In this document: piece after piece, positions 45,158-54,426 of the stretch
Position numbering within the stretch: the first letter of the stretch is position 1
Layout: each line of letters begins with the position of its first letter
Origin: Sphingopyxis sp. JAI108
Lineage (GTDB): Bacteria > Pseudomonadota > Alphaproteobacteria > Sphingomonadales > Sphingomonadaceae
Direction: 5' to 3'
Length of the DNA: 64,000 bases
Assembly (NCBI RefSeq): GCF_013410105.1
Contig: NZ_JACCCJ010000001.1
Coordinates: 62,001 to 126,000, forward strand
Program-made: the position numbers and the translations under genes
Notes under the pieces: model-generated
The model's input: the letters and a program-made list of their open reading frames with translations, nothing else
The model's database searches: none
What the model was told of the DNA's origin: nothing

Positions 45158-46744
45158 TTGTCCACCGAAATGCAGCATGACGTCATCATCATCGGCTCGG
45201 GCGCCGCGGGGCTGACCGCCGCGATCGCGCTCGCCGATCATTGCCGCGTGCTGGTGCTCGCGAAGGGCGAGCTGACCGGCGGGTCGACAGCCTGGGCGCA
45301 GGGCGGCATCGCGGCGGTGCTCGATGCGGGCGACACGTTCGAGAATCATATCGAGGACACGATGGTCGCCGGCGCCGGCCTGAACCGGCGCGACACGGTC
45401 GAGTTCGTGATCGAGAATGCCCCGCATGCGATCGAGCGTCTCGTCGAAATGGGCGTGCCGTTCAACAAGGACGCCGAGGCGCTCCACCTGACGCGCGAGG
45501 GCGGGCATTCGCACCGCCGCATCGTCCATGTCGACGACGCGACCGGCTGGGCAGTGCAGGCGGCGCTGCTCAAGACTGCGGAGGCGCATCCGAACATTAC
45601 CCTGCTGCCCGGACAGGCGTGCATCGACCTGATCACCGGGCGCCATGAGCTACGCTATTCGGGTTCGGGGCGTGTCTGGGGCGTCTATGCGCTCGACGAG
45701 AAGAGCGGCGAAGTCCACGCGTATGTCGGCCGCGCGACGATCCTCGCCAGCGGCGGGGCAGGGCGCGTGTATCAATTCTCCACCGCCCCGCGCGGCGCGA
45801 CCGGCGACGGCATCGCGATGGCATGGCGCGCGGGCGCGCGCGTGTCGAACATGGAGATGATGCAGTTCCACCCGACCTGCCTCTATAATCTCGACGTCAA
45901 GAATTTCCTGATCACCGAAGCGGTGCGCGGCGAGGGCGGGATATTGAAGCACCCCGTCACGGGGCACCGTTACATGCCGGATTATGACGCGCGCGCCGAA
46001 CTTGCGCCGCGCGACGTCGTCGCGCGCGCGAACGACGATCAGATCAAGCGCTTCGGGCTCGATTATGTCCATCTCGACATCAGCCATCAGGACCCCGATT
46101 TCGTCGCGGGGCATTTCCCGAACATCTATGAAAAGCTGTTGACGCTGGGCATCGACATGACGAAGCAGCCGATCCCGGTGGTGCCCGCGCAGCATTATAC
46201 GTGCGGCGGGGTGCTGATCGACCTCGAAGGGCGCACCGACCTGCCCGGGCTTTATGCGGCAGGCGAATGCACCGAAAGCGGGTTGCACGGCGCGAACCGC
46301 CTCGCGTCGAACTCGCTGCTCGAATGCTTCGTCTTCGGCGAGGCGGCGGCAAGGGACATCGTCGCGCGCTGGGATGAGCTCGACGCCCCGCCGCCGATCC
46401 GGCCGTGGGACGAAAGCCGCGTGACCGATTCGGACGAAGAGGTCGTGATCAAGCAAAACTGGACCGAGATCCGCCGTTTCATGTGGAACTATGTCGGCAT
46501 CGTCCGCACCACGAAGCGGCTCGAACGCGCGCGGCACCGCATCGACATGATGACGCACGAGGTCGAGGATTATTACGGCCACTTTCGCGTCACCACCGAC
46601 CTCATCGAACTGCGCAACCTGCTGCAATGCGCCGAGCTGATCGTCAGGAGCGCGCTCCACCGCAAGGAAAGCCGCGGGCTGCATTATACGCTCGACTATC
46701 CCGACCTGCTGCCGCAGGCGGTCGATACGGTTTTGGTGCCCTAA
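45158..46744 (+). CDS. nadB: L-aspartate oxidase
   Basis: FAD enzyme that oxidises aspartate to iminoaspartate, the first step of de novo NAD synthesis; 528 residues. The N-terminus MQHDVIIIGSGAAGLTAAIAL is the FAD-binding fold, STAWAQGGIAAV and TESGLHGANRLASNSLLE are NadB signatures, and the C-terminal helical domain is present. I favour the TTG at 45158 with AGGAG six bases upstream; the ATG at 45170 would remove four residues. nadA and nadC are not adjacent. Its stop overlaps that of the convergent gene. Confidence 0.93.
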   Translation: MSTEMQHDVIIIGSGAAGLTAAIALADHCRVLVLAKGELTGGSTAWAQGGIAAVLDAGDTFENHIEDTMVAGAGLNRRDTVEFVIENAPHAIERLVEMGVPFNKDAEALHLTREGGHSHRRIVHVDDATGWAVQAALLKTAEAHPNITLLPGQACIDLITGRHELRYSGSGRVWGVYALDEKSGEVHAYVGRATILASGGAGRVYQFSTAPRGATGDGIAMAWRAGARVSNMEMMQFHPTCLYNLDVKNFLITEAVRGEGGILKHPVTGHRYMPDYDARAELAPRDVVARANDDQIKRFGLDYVHLDISHQDPDFVAGHFPNIYEKLLTLGIDMTKQPIPVVPAQHYTCGGVLIDLEGRTDLPGLYAAGECTESGLHGANRLASNSLLECFVFGEAAARDIVARWDELDAPPPIRPWDESRVTDSDEEVVIKQNWTEIRRFMWNYVGIVRTTKRLERARHRIDMMTHEVEDYYGHFRVTTDLIELRNLLQCAELIVRSALHRKESRGLHYTLDYPDLLPQAVDTVLVP

Positions 46745-46986
46745 CCGCCTACACCGACCAGCCGCCCAACCAAAATCAACACGATCGCGCCGATCACCGA
46801 GGCGAGGCAGCCGGCGCGGTGGAAATCGCCGCGGCCGCGCGAGGTGGCGAGGCCGGCGAGCAGCGAGCCACCGATGCCGAGCAGGATCGTCGCGACCCAT
46901 CCCATCTCTACCGCGCCGGGGTAGAAGAAGCGCGCCAGTGCGCCGATGATCAGGCCCGACAGGATCGCGCCGATGATGTTGATCAT
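46741..46986 (-). CDS. GlsB/YeaQ/YmgE family membrane protein
   Basis: An 81-residue protein with three hydrophobic segments (IIGAILSGLIIGALARFFYPG, WVATILLGIGGSLLAGLA, ASVIGAIVLILVGRLV), the transglycosylase-associated/GlsB stress protein pattern. The function is unknown; members are stress-induced inner-membrane proteins. Its ATG overlaps the stop of the M20 amidohydrolase gene (ATGA). Confidence 0.88.
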   Translation of the reverse strand: MINIIGAILSGLIIGALARFFYPGAVEMGWVATILLGIGGSLLAGLATSRGRGDFHRAGCLASVIGAIVLILVGRLVGVGG

Positions 46987-48188
46987 GCGTTGAATCCTTC
47001 GTTGAGAAAGCGTTCGGCGAGCGCGGCGTGCAAGGCGGCGCCGCGCGCCATCACGCTCTCGTCGAGCACCATATGGTTACTGTGGAGCCCGCAACATTGG
47101 CGCCAGTCGCTGCCCGCCTCGCTCGCGCCAAGCCAGAACATCGCGCCGGGGACTTTCTCGAGGACGTAGGAGAAATCCTCGGCGCCCATCACCGGATTGT
47201 CCATCGTCAGCCAGGCCTGCTCGCCAAAGGTCGCCTCGACGACCGACTGGCCGAAGCTCACCGCGCGGCTGTCGCAGATGGTGACGGGGAAGCCCTCCTC
47301 GATCTGCACCGCGGCGGTACAGCCGTGCGCTTCGGCGATCGCGGGGGCGAGGCGCTTCAGTTCGCGCGCGACCATCGCGCGGCGTTCGGGCGACAGCGTG
47401 CGGATCGTGCCGAGCATTTCGGCACTTTCGGGGATGATATTGTTCGTCGTTCCTGCGGCGATCTTTGCGATGGTGACGACGGCGGGGTCGAAAACCGAGA
47501 TGCGGCGCGTCACCATCGTCTGGATCGCGGTGACGATCGCACAGGCAACGGGGATCGGGTCGATGCTGTCGTGCGGCATCGAGGCATGCCCGCCCGCGCC
47601 CTTCACGGTGATCGACAGGACATCGGACGAGGCGAGCAGCGGCCCGGCGCGCCCGGCGAAGATGCCGTGCGGCGCGTTGGGCATGATGTGGAGCGCAAAG
47701 GCGGCATCGGGCAGCGGGTCGATGATCCCGTCATCGAGCATGAAGCGCGCGCCATGATGGCCCTCCTCGCCCGGCTGGAACATGAACATCACGGTGCCAG
47801 GGAGCCGATCGCGCGCCGCGCAGAGCAGCTTCGCCGCGCCGACGAGCATCGCGACATGCGTGTCGTGCCCGCAGGCGTGCATCGCGCCGCTGATCTCCGA
47901 AGAGAAATCGAGCCCGGTATCTTCGAGCAAGGGCAACGCATCCATGTCGCCGCGCAGCAACACGGTGCGGCCGTTGGCGGGCCCGCGCAGGATCGCGACG
48001 AGGCCGGTGGTCGAAGGCCCCTCGCGAAACTCGAGCGGCAGCCCGGCGAGCGCCTGCTTGATCTTCGCGAGCGTCTTGGGGTTCTGAAGCCCGAGCTCGG
48101 GTTCGCGGTGGATCGCGCGGCGAAGGTCGACGAGGTCGGATAGGAGAGTTTCGGCCTCCGCGGGCCAGCTTCGAGCAATCTCGTTCAT
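46983..48188 (-). CDS. M20-family amidohydrolase (hippurate hydrolase/HipO-like)
   Basis: A 401-residue metal-dependent amidase/carboxypeptidase that probably cleaves N-acyl amino acids. LRGDMDALPL, HACGHDTHVAMLVGAAKLL and MFQPGEEGHHGARFML carry the metal ligands and catalytic Glu. The dimerisation domain (ISVFDPAVVTIAKIAAGTTNNIIPE) and the final ligand region (MGAEDFSYVLEKVPG) are typical. The ATG at 48188 follows GGAGGAAAG and overlaps the stop of the acyl-CoA dehydrogenase gene by four bases. Confidence 0.92.
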   Translation of the reverse strand: MNEIARSWPAEAETLLSDLVDLRRAIHREPELGLQNPKTLAKIKQALAGLPLEFREGPSTTGLVAILRGPANGRTVLLRGDMDALPLLEDTGLDFSSEISGAMHACGHDTHVAMLVGAAKLLCAARDRLPGTVMFMFQPGEEGHHGARFMLDDGIIDPLPDAAFALHIMPNAPHGIFAGRAGPLLASSDVLSITVKGAGGHASMPHDSIDPIPVACAIVTAIQTMVTRRISVFDPAVVTIAKIAAGTTNNIIPESAEMLGTIRTLSPERRAMVARELKRLAPAIAEAHGCTAAVQIEEGFPVTICDSRAVSFGQSVVEATFGEQAWLTMDNPVMGAEDFSYVLEKVPGAMFWLGASEAGSDWRQCCGLHSNHMVLDESVMARGAALHAALAERFLNEGFNA

Positions 48189-49363
48189 TTCTTTCCTCCT
48201 CCGAAGAGTTGCCGTCCCGCCAAATCGAGCATGATTTCCTCGCTGCCGCCCCCGATCGCATTGACGCGGACCTCGCGGTAGATGCGTTCGACCTTGCTGC
48301 CGGTGATATAGCTCGCGCCGCCGAGGATCTGTGCCGCCTCGCGCGCTACGCTTTCGAGCATCCGCGTCGCCTGAACCTTCAGCATCGCGAAGTCCGCTGG
48401 GCGGTCCTTGCCCTCTTTCACCTGCCACGCGCAGAGGTCGACCCACGCCTGCGTCGCTTCGATCTGGCGTTCCATGTCGGCGAGCTTGATGCGGATCGAC
48501 TGGTGGCCGACGAGCGGTTTGCCGAAGGTTTCGCGGCTCTGCGCCCATTCGGCGGCCTCCGCCATCGCGACGCGGGCATAGGCGCAGCAGCCCATTGCCA
48601 TGCCGAGCCGCTCGCTGTTGAAATTGCGCATGATGCCGATGAAGCCGCCATTCTCGGGACCGATCAGATTCTCGGCGGGGACGCGGACATCGCCGAAGTG
48701 GATCGCGGCGGTGTCGCTGCAGCGCCAGCCCATCTTGTCGAGCCGCGTGCGCTCGACCCCGGGCGCGTCCATCTCGATCAGCAGCAGCGAGATGCCCGCG
48801 GCGCCCGGGCCGCCGGTTCTCACCGCGCAGGTGAGCCAGTCGGCGCGCATCCCGCTGGTGATGAACATCTTCCCGCCGTTGACGATGTAGCTGCCACCGT
48901 CGCGAACCGCCGTCGTTTTGAGGTTCGCGACGTCGCTGCCTCCGCCCGCTTCGGTGATGCCGAGCGCGATGATCTTGTCGCCCGCGAGTACCGGCGGCGC
49001 GACGCGCTGTTTCAGTTCGTCCGACCCCAATGCGAGGATCGGCGGCAGGCCGATGCCGTGCGTCATCAACGACGCGCCGAGCCCGCCCGCGCCGACCGCC
49101 GCGAGTTCCTCGGTCAGCACCAAGCCATGGAAATTGTCGAAGCCTTCCGAATGGCCGCCATATTGTTCGGGATAGCGCAGGCCAAGGATGCCCGCGTCGG
49201 ACGCCTTCTTGTGGAGTTCGCGCGGCAGCTCGCCTTCGGCCTCCCAGCGGTCGATGTGCGGCGCGATCTCGCGCGACACGAACCGGCGGACGCTTTGCGC
49301 CAGCGCTTCGTGGGTTTCGTCATAATAGGGCGACCTTGCGCGCCAGTCGTCGAAGGCTGTCAT
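48185..49363 (-). CDS. Acyl-CoA dehydrogenase family protein
   Basis: A 392-residue flavoprotein. LGITEAGGGSDVANLKTTAVRDG is acyl-CoA dehydrogenase signature 1, and QILGGASYITGSKVERIYREVRVNAIGGGSEEIMLDLAGRQL contains the end-region with the catalytic Glu (GGGSEEIM). It should introduce an alpha-beta double bond into an acyl-CoA. I use the ATG at 49363; upstream starts to 49402 add a non-homologous tail. It is coupled to the M20 amidohydrolase, hinting at catabolism of an N-acyl substrate. Confidence 0.9.
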   Translation of the reverse strand: MTAFDDWRARSPYYDETHEALAQSVRRFVSREIAPHIDRWEAEGELPRELHKKASDAGILGLRYPEQYGGHSEGFDNFHGLVLTEELAAVGAGGLGASLMTHGIGLPPILALGSDELKQRVAPPVLAGDKIIALGITEAGGGSDVANLKTTAVRDGGSYIVNGGKMFITSGMRADWLTCAVRTGGPGAAGISLLLIEMDAPGVERTRLDKMGWRCSDTAAIHFGDVRVPAENLIGPENGGFIGIMRNFNSERLGMAMGCCAYARVAMAEAAEWAQSRETFGKPLVGHQSIRIKLADMERQIEATQAWVDLCAWQVKEGKDRPADFAMLKVQATRMLESVAREAAQILGGASYITGSKVERIYREVRVNAIGGGSEEIMLDLAGRQLFGGGKK

Positions 49364-49441
49364 GCGCCGATGCTGCGCGGCGTTGACGTCCCCGTCAAGC
49401 AAGGCTTGCGCCGCCGGGCCAAGGACTTAAGGTCGCGCACC

Positions 49442-50713
49442 ATGAACATGTCGCACCTGCTCGCCGGCCTTGCCGCTTTCGCCCTGATCTCTACCCCCGC
49501 CCTGGCGCAAAAATCACCCGAAGCGACCGCCGAAGCCGCGCTGAAGAAGGCGCCGGTATTTGACGGGCATAATGACGTGCCCTGGGCGCTGCGCGGGCGC
49601 GTCGACAATATGATCAACGGCTTCGATTTCCAGGACACGACCGACACCGCCAGGCCCGACGCAACCCCGCCCGAGATCGCGATGCACACCGATCTGATGC
49701 GGCTGCGCAAGGGCCATGTCGGCGCCCAATTCTGGTCGGTCTATGTGCCGAGCAATCCGAACGAGGGGCAGGCGGTGCAGCAGACGCTCGAGCAGATCGA
49801 CGTGATGAAGCGGCTCGTCGCGCGCTATCCGGACGACCTCGCGCTCGCATCGACCTCGGCCGAGCTCGAAAAGGCGATGAAGGCGGGCAAGGTCGCCGGG
49901 ATGCTCGGCATGGAGGGCGGTCATTCGATCGGCTCGTCGCTCGCGGTGTTGCGCCAGATGTACGACCTCGGCGCGCGCTACATGACGCTGACGCATTCGA
50001 AGAATCTGAGCTGGGCCGACGCCGCGACCGATGCGCCTGCGCATGACGGACTCACCGATTTCGGACGACAGGTCGTTCGCGAAATGAACCGCATCGGCAT
50101 GATCGTCGATTTGAGCCACGTCAGCGAGGCGACGATGAAGGACGCGCTCGAAACCTCGCAGGCGCCGGTGATGTTCAGCCATTCGGGGGTGCGCGCCATC
50201 AACCCGCATCCGCGCAACGTCCCCGACAGCGTGCTGCCCGCGGTGAAGGCGAATGGCGGGATCGTGATGATCGTGCTGTTACCGAGCTTCCTCGATGCCG
50301 ACGTCCGCGCGCAAGGCCTCGCGCGTACCGCCGAGGCGGCGCGGCTGAAGTCGCTCTATCCGGGCGACCCGGCGGCGGAGGCGGCCGCGCTCAAGACGTG
50401 GGACGCCGCCAACCCCGCGCCGACGACCAGTGTCGCGAAGGTCGCCGATCATATCGATCATCTCAAAAAGACGATCGGCGTCGATCATATCGGGCTCGGC
50501 GGCGATTATGACGGGATGGATTCGGCGCCCGTCGGCATGGAAGATGTGTCGGGCTATCCGGCGCTGTTCACCGAACTGGCGAAGCGCGGCTATTCGCAGG
50601 CCGACCTCGAAAAGATCGCGAGTGGCAACATGCTGCGCGTGCTGAAGGCGGTCGAGGCCTATGCCAAAGCGCATGCCGGCGACCCGCCGGGTGAAACGCC
50701 CGTCGCCAAATAG
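49442..50713 (+). CDS. Secreted membrane dipeptidase, peptidase family M19 (second copy)
   Basis: A 423-residue zinc dipeptidase with a cleavable signal peptide (MNMSHLLAGLAAFALISTPALAQ), so periplasmic. Metal ligands are in FDGHNDVPWAL, GMLGMEGGHSIG, MIVDLSHVSEATM, PVMFSHSGVRAI and IGLGGDYDGMD. It is longer than the copy at 9289 and only distantly similar. The gene starts on the + strand, divergent from the acyl-CoA dehydrogenase gene. Substrates in the family include dipeptides and beta-lactam-like amides. Confidence 0.92.
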   Translation: MNMSHLLAGLAAFALISTPALAQKSPEATAEAALKKAPVFDGHNDVPWALRGRVDNMINGFDFQDTTDTARPDATPPEIAMHTDLMRLRKGHVGAQFWSVYVPSNPNEGQAVQQTLEQIDVMKRLVARYPDDLALASTSAELEKAMKAGKVAGMLGMEGGHSIGSSLAVLRQMYDLGARYMTLTHSKNLSWADAATDAPAHDGLTDFGRQVVREMNRIGMIVDLSHVSEATMKDALETSQAPVMFSHSGVRAINPHPRNVPDSVLPAVKANGGIVMIVLLPSFLDADVRAQGLARTAEAARLKSLYPGDPAAEAAALKTWDAANPAPTTSVAKVADHIDHLKKTIGVDHIGLGGDYDGMDSAPVGMEDVSGYPALFTELAKRGYSQADLEKIASGNMLRVLKAVEAYAKAHAGDPPGETPVAK

Positions 50714-50725
50714 CGCCTTCCGCTT

Positions 50726-51148
50726 TCAGGGCGAACGGCGTTGGGGTACTTCTGTCTTCCCGAACGGCCAGTCGACCGCCTCGCTTGCCCAGAGCGCCCA
50801 CCAGATGATCAGCGGCTGCGCGGCGAGGCGTGGGCCGTGGTACCACCAGCCGAGTGTCTCGCCGCCGATCGCGATGTTGGCCAACGCGTGGTGGAAATTT
50901 GCGGGCCAGACACACAGGGCATAAAGCGCGAGGCCCAAGCCCGCGGCCTTGCGCGCCTGCGGAATCATCAGCCCGATCGCGCCGGCAATCTCGGCGATGC
51001 CGGTCGCCGCCACGACGATCTCGGGCGCGGGCACCCATGGCGGGGTGATCGCGATAAACGGGGCGGGGCGCACGACATGGAGATAGCCCGCATAGCCATA
51101 GGCGAGCGCGAGCAACCAGCGCAGCGCGGTGCGACCGCGCTCCTTCAC
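50726..51148 (-). CDS. DoxX-like membrane protein
   Basis: A 140-residue protein with four membrane helices: ALRWLLALAYGYAGYLHV, EIVVAATGIAEIAGAIGLMI, AAGLGLALYALCVWPANFHHALANI and PLIIWWALWASEA. The His pair in NFHHAL and the helix order match DoxX family proteins. It starts with GTG and overlaps the stop of the flavoprotein gene upstream (GTGA), suggesting a two-gene operon. The function is unknown. Confidence 0.82.
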   Translation of the reverse strand: MKERGRTALRWLLALAYGYAGYLHVVRPAPFIAITPPWVPAPEIVVAATGIAEIAGAIGLMIPQARKAAGLGLALYALCVWPANFHHALANIAIGGETLGWWYHGPRLAAQPLIIWWALWASEAVDWPFGKTEVPQRRSP

Positions 51149-52437
51149 CGCCCGATGGCGCCGAGCATTGCCTCGATGCTGGTGAATTTCTCGCGCGGGT
51201 GGCCGTCGAGTGCAGCGGCAACCTCGGCTTCCTCGATCCGGCGCCAGTCGCGGAAGGTGACGGGGGCGATGCCCCGGCTCGCGAGCAGCGCATCGAGCCC
51301 CGGGCGCCCCGCCTTGCCCGCGCCGCGCCCGATATCCGCAAGCACCATCTCGCCGATGCGCGCGCCGTCCGGCTTGTTCGTGCCGATCGTTCCCGACGGG
51401 CCGCGCCGCGCCCAGCCGACGGCGTAGAGGCCGGGCAGGATGCGGCCTTCGTCGCTCGCGAAGCGCCCGCGCCCATGCTCATAGGGGACGCCCGCGATCG
51501 GCGGCGTCTGATAGCCGATGCAACTGACCACGAGTCCGGCATCGACGGCGTAGGTCTCGCCCGTGCCGTGGCTACGCAGGTCGGCGTCGAGCGTTGTGCG
51601 TTCGACGATCACGCGTTGGACGCGGCCGTCCCCCTCGATCGCCACGGGCATCGCGAAGAAATCGAAATCGATCGTCACCGGCTTGGCGACGGGGTTGGCG
51701 GCGAATTGTCGGAGGTGCGTCACCGACTTGCGCATCCCGGGCTCGAGCAGCGCATCGTCGCCTTCGGGCGGCAGGTCGGCGGGATCGACGCGCGGGCTCG
51801 CGCGCTCGAGATGGCCGAGTTCGCCGAGCTCCTTCGGCGTCATCGCGATCTGGTGCGGGCCGCGGCGGCCGAGGATATGGATATGGCGTACCGCGCTTTC
51901 GGCGAGTGCGGCGCGGGCATGGGTGACGATATCGCTGCCGGCGAATTCGGCCGGCGTCTTCGCCAGGATGCGAGCAACGTCCAAGGCGACATTGCCATTG
52001 CCGATCACGGCAACGCCGGGCGCGCCGAGCGGCGGATCGAGGTCGGCGAAGTCGGGATGGCCGTTGTACCAGCCGACGAAGGCGGCGCTGCCGATCACGC
52101 CGTCGAGGTCGGCGCCGGGGATGTCGAGCGGGCGGTCGTTCGGCGCGCCGGTCGCGAGCACGACCGCGTCGTAGAGGCCGACAAGCTCGTCGATCGTTAC
52201 GTCGCTGCCGACCGAGACGTGGCCGACGAAGCGGACATTGTCGGTGAGCGCGACGCCTTCGTAGCGGCGCGACACCGCCTTGATCGACTGGTGATCGGGC
52301 GCGACGCCGGTGCGGATCAGGCCGTAGGGCACGGGCAGCCTGTCGATGACATCGACCGCGACATCGTCGGCCTTCTGCAATGTTTCGGCGGTGTAATAGC
52401 CCGCGGGGCCCGATCCGACGATCGCGACATGACGCAT
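51145..52437 (-). CDS. Ferredoxin-NADP reductase of the adrenodoxin-reductase (FprA) type
   Basis: A 430-residue two-dinucleotide-binding flavoprotein. HVAIVGSGPAGYYTAETL binds FAD, GVAVIGNGNVALDVARIL binds NADP, and RLPVPYGLIRTGVAPDHQSIK plus GWARRGPSGTIGTNKPDG are signatures of the mitochondrial adrenodoxin reductase/FprA family. It passes electrons from NADPH to ferredoxins that serve cytochromes P450 or Fe-S assembly. The ATG at 52437 is preceded by an in-frame TTG. Confidence 0.92.
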   Translation of the reverse strand: MRHVAIVGSGPAGYYTAETLQKADDVAVDVIDRLPVPYGLIRTGVAPDHQSIKAVSRRYEGVALTDNVRFVGHVSVGSDVTIDELVGLYDAVVLATGAPNDRPLDIPGADLDGVIGSAAFVGWYNGHPDFADLDPPLGAPGVAVIGNGNVALDVARILAKTPAEFAGSDIVTHARAALAESAVRHIHILGRRGPHQIAMTPKELGELGHLERASPRVDPADLPPEGDDALLEPGMRKSVTHLRQFAANPVAKPVTIDFDFFAMPVAIEGDGRVQRVIVERTTLDADLRSHGTGETYAVDAGLVVSCIGYQTPPIAGVPYEHGRGRFASDEGRILPGLYAVGWARRGPSGTIGTNKPDGARIGEMVLADIGRGAGKAGRPGLDALLASRGIAPVTFRDWRRIEEAEVAAALDGHPREKFTSIEAMLGAIGR

Positions 52438-52591
52438 CAACCCACTCCTTCGGGCATCCGCGCGGGCGCGCGGCCCCTCTTTTGTTATGGGATGATGCTA
52501 GCGGCGAAATGCGTCAGGGCAAGCGGGCTTGTACGGGCCGCCGCTCCGGCCTTGACAGGCGGCCCTCGCAATCATATTGCGCGCCCCTCTT

Positions 52592-52665
52592 TGCCCCGTC
52601 GTCTAATGGTAAGACTACGGATTCTGATTCCGTCTATTGAGGTTCGAATCCTCACGGGGCATCCA
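52592..52665 (+). tRNA. tRNA-Gln (anticodon CTG)
   Basis: A complete cloverleaf: acceptor TGCCCCG pairs with CGGGGCA, the D arm is CGTCTAATGGTAAGACTAC, and the anticodon stem ACGGA/TCCGT encloses loop TTCTGAT with anticodon CTG. The T arm is GAGGTTCGAATCCTC, and CCA is encoded at 52663-52665. It reads CAG codons. An abrupt change in composition begins right after its 3' end, which suggests the 3' end served as an integration site. Confidence 0.97.
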
Positions 52666-53151
52666 CAGCTTCGCTCTAAGCGCATGAAATTATTGGGAAA
52701 AGTGCGCGCCCAGCTCGCGCCCTCCCTCATTTCCTCCCTCATTCGGCATTTCCAGCAAGCGAGCGCGATGGCGTTGCCTCGCCCTCTCCAGCGTAGATTG
52801 CCGGGCACGAATCGGATTTTAGCGAATTGCTATATAGCGGTCGTCAACTGCGCCCACGTGATGGCGACCCCTGCGTCGGGGCCTGAGAGAGCGGCAGCGG
52901 AGCCTTGGCGGTAAGAGTCCGATAATGGATCTCTCTTGAATTTCGCCCAATGATCGCGCGGTTCGGGAGATCATGAAAAAGAGCCTGTAGCGCGTGCCTT
53001 GAGCGCAGCATGGGAGGCCAGATCGCCGAAGTCCGGAAGGCCTTCGCTCAGTCCGCAATCTTGGAGTCCCATCCGCCGCCTGCCGCGCGAGCTGCACGGT
53101 CCGATAGTCAACCGCTGTCGAGCTTGATTGCCGCACAGCCAGCGCAGGCGA
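52666..53151. other. Gene-poor stretch at the island boundary (486 bases)
   Basis: No convincing gene. A 12-base unit is repeated in tandem (CCTCCCTCATTT, 52721-52732, then CCTCCCTCATTC, 52733-52744). On the - strand a 42-codon frame lies open between stops (52693-52818) and reads ARQSTLERARQRHRARLL near its start, which could be the tail of a lost protein such as an integrase, but no signature is visible. The remaining sequence to 53151 has a mixed composition and no clear function. Confidence 0.6.
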
Positions 53152-54333
53152 TCAGAAGGCTGAAATACCCGTGATAGCTCGGCCAAGTATCAATGCGTGG
53201 ACGTCGTGCGCGCCCTCATAGGTGTTGACCGTTTCAAGATTCATCGCGTGGCGCATCACGTGATACTCACCCGAAATTCCATTCGCGCCATGCATATCTC
53301 TCGCGGCCCTTGCGATATCAAGCGCCTTGCCGACATTGTTGCGCTTAATAAGTGAGACCATATCGGGCGTAAATCGCCCTTCGTCCATCAGCCGCCCGAC
53401 GCGTAGCGACGCTTGGAGGCCCAAAGTAATATCGGTCAGCATCTCGGCTAGCTTCTTTTGATAAAGTTGCGTCGCAGCGAGTGGCCGGCCGAACTGGGCA
53501 CGGTCGAGGCCGTAACGCCTTGCGGCGTGAAAGCAGAATTCGGCTGCTCCTAGCGCGCCCCAGCTAATGCCATAGCGCGCGCGATTGAGGCAGCCGAACG
53601 GTCCTTTCAGTCCTTCAACGTGCGGCAACAGCGCTTCCTCGCCGACTTCGACATCGTCGAGATTGATCATGCCCGTTATCGAGGTCCGCAACGATAACTT
53701 GCCCTCGATCTTCGGGGCAGAGAGACCTCTCAAGCCTTTCTCCAGAAGAAATCCGCGAATGGCGCCGCCATGCTCGTCGGACCTGGCCCAGATGATGAAT
53801 ATGTCAGCGATCGGGGAGTTGGAGATCCACGTCTTATTGCCGGTGAGCCGGTAACCCCCCTTGGTCTTGACCGCGCGAGTACGCATGCCGCCAGGGTCCG
53901 AGCCAGCATCGGGTTCGGTGAGACCGAAGCATCCGATCATTTCTCCAGTCGCGAGCCTCGGCAGAAAACTGTGCTTCTGCTTTTCCGATCCATAGGCGTG
54001 GATCGGAAACATGACGAGGCTCGACTGAACGGACATCATCGAACGATATCCTGAATCGACGCGTTCTATTTCACGCGCAATCAGGCCATATGCGACGTAC
54101 GAGGCCTCGGATCCGCCAAATACCGCAGCCAAAGTTGGCCCAAGCAGTCCGATTTCCCCCATTTCCCGAAATATCTCCGGCGCCGTGAACTCGTTTGCGA
54201 AATCTTCGTTCGCTCGCGGGGCCAATTTGTCCTGCGCATACGCACGCGCGGTATCGCGGACCATCCGCTCACTGTCGGTCAATTGCTCATCGAGCAAAAA
54301 TGCGTCGTCCCATTCAAAATTTGTCGTCGCCAT
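53152..54333 (-). CDS. gcdH: Glutaryl-CoA dehydrogenase
   Basis: A 393-residue FAD enzyme that oxidatively decarboxylates glutaryl-CoA to crotonyl-CoA, the exit of lysine, 5-aminovalerate and glutarate catabolism. [20 protein letters not shown] contains the conserved Arg (R97) that binds the substrate carboxylate and marks glutaryl-CoA dehydrogenases. [16 protein letters not shown] is the flavin signature. The catalytic Glu is in [16 protein letters not shown] (E373). ATG at 54333. It is divergent from a LysR regulator, the arrangement of gcdH and its activator in pseudomonads. Confidence 0.9.
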   Translation of the reverse strand: MATTNFEWDDAFLLDEQLTDSERMVRDTARAYAQDKLAPRANEDFANEFTAPEIFREMGEIGLLGPTLAAVFGGSEASYVAYGLIAREIERVDSGYRSMMSVQSSLVMFPIHAYGSEKQKHSFLPRLATGEMIGCFGLTEPDAGSDPGGMRTRAVKTKGGYRLTGNKTWISNSPIADIFIIWARSDEHGGAIRGFLLEKGLRGLSAPKIEGKLSLRTSITGMINLDDVEVGEEALLPHVEGLKGPFGCLNRARYGISWGALGAAEFCFHAARRYGLDRAQFGRPLAATQLYQKKLAEMLTDITLGLQASLRVGRLMDEGRFTPDMVSLIKRNNVGKALDIARAARDMHGANGISGEYHVMRHAMNLETVNTYEGAHDVHALILGRAITGISAF

Positions 54334-54394
54334 GATGTCACCTCCTGCGCGCCTCGCATTGCGCTGAAAGATTGCATCGAATAAAGAGCGCAAA

Positions 54395-54407
54395 TCATGA
54401 CATATGA
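54395..54407. promoter_or_regulatory. LysR-type T-N11-A box between gcdH and the LysR gene
   Basis: TCAT-N5-ATGA has the T-N11-A layout with dyad symmetry. A second pair of arms, CGCAAA at 54389-54394 and TTTGCG at 54414-54419, flanks it. The 93-base spacer serves two divergent promoters, so control by the adjacent LysR protein is likely. Confidence 0.55.
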
Positions 54408-54426
54408 GCTTATTTTGCGATCATAA

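Noticed and set aside
52862..52945. A possible TPP-riboswitch-like string (CCTGAGAGAG ... GATAATGG)
   Set aside because: Only fragments resemble the thi-box. The conserved core and pairing are incomplete, and no thiamine gene lies downstream on either strand.
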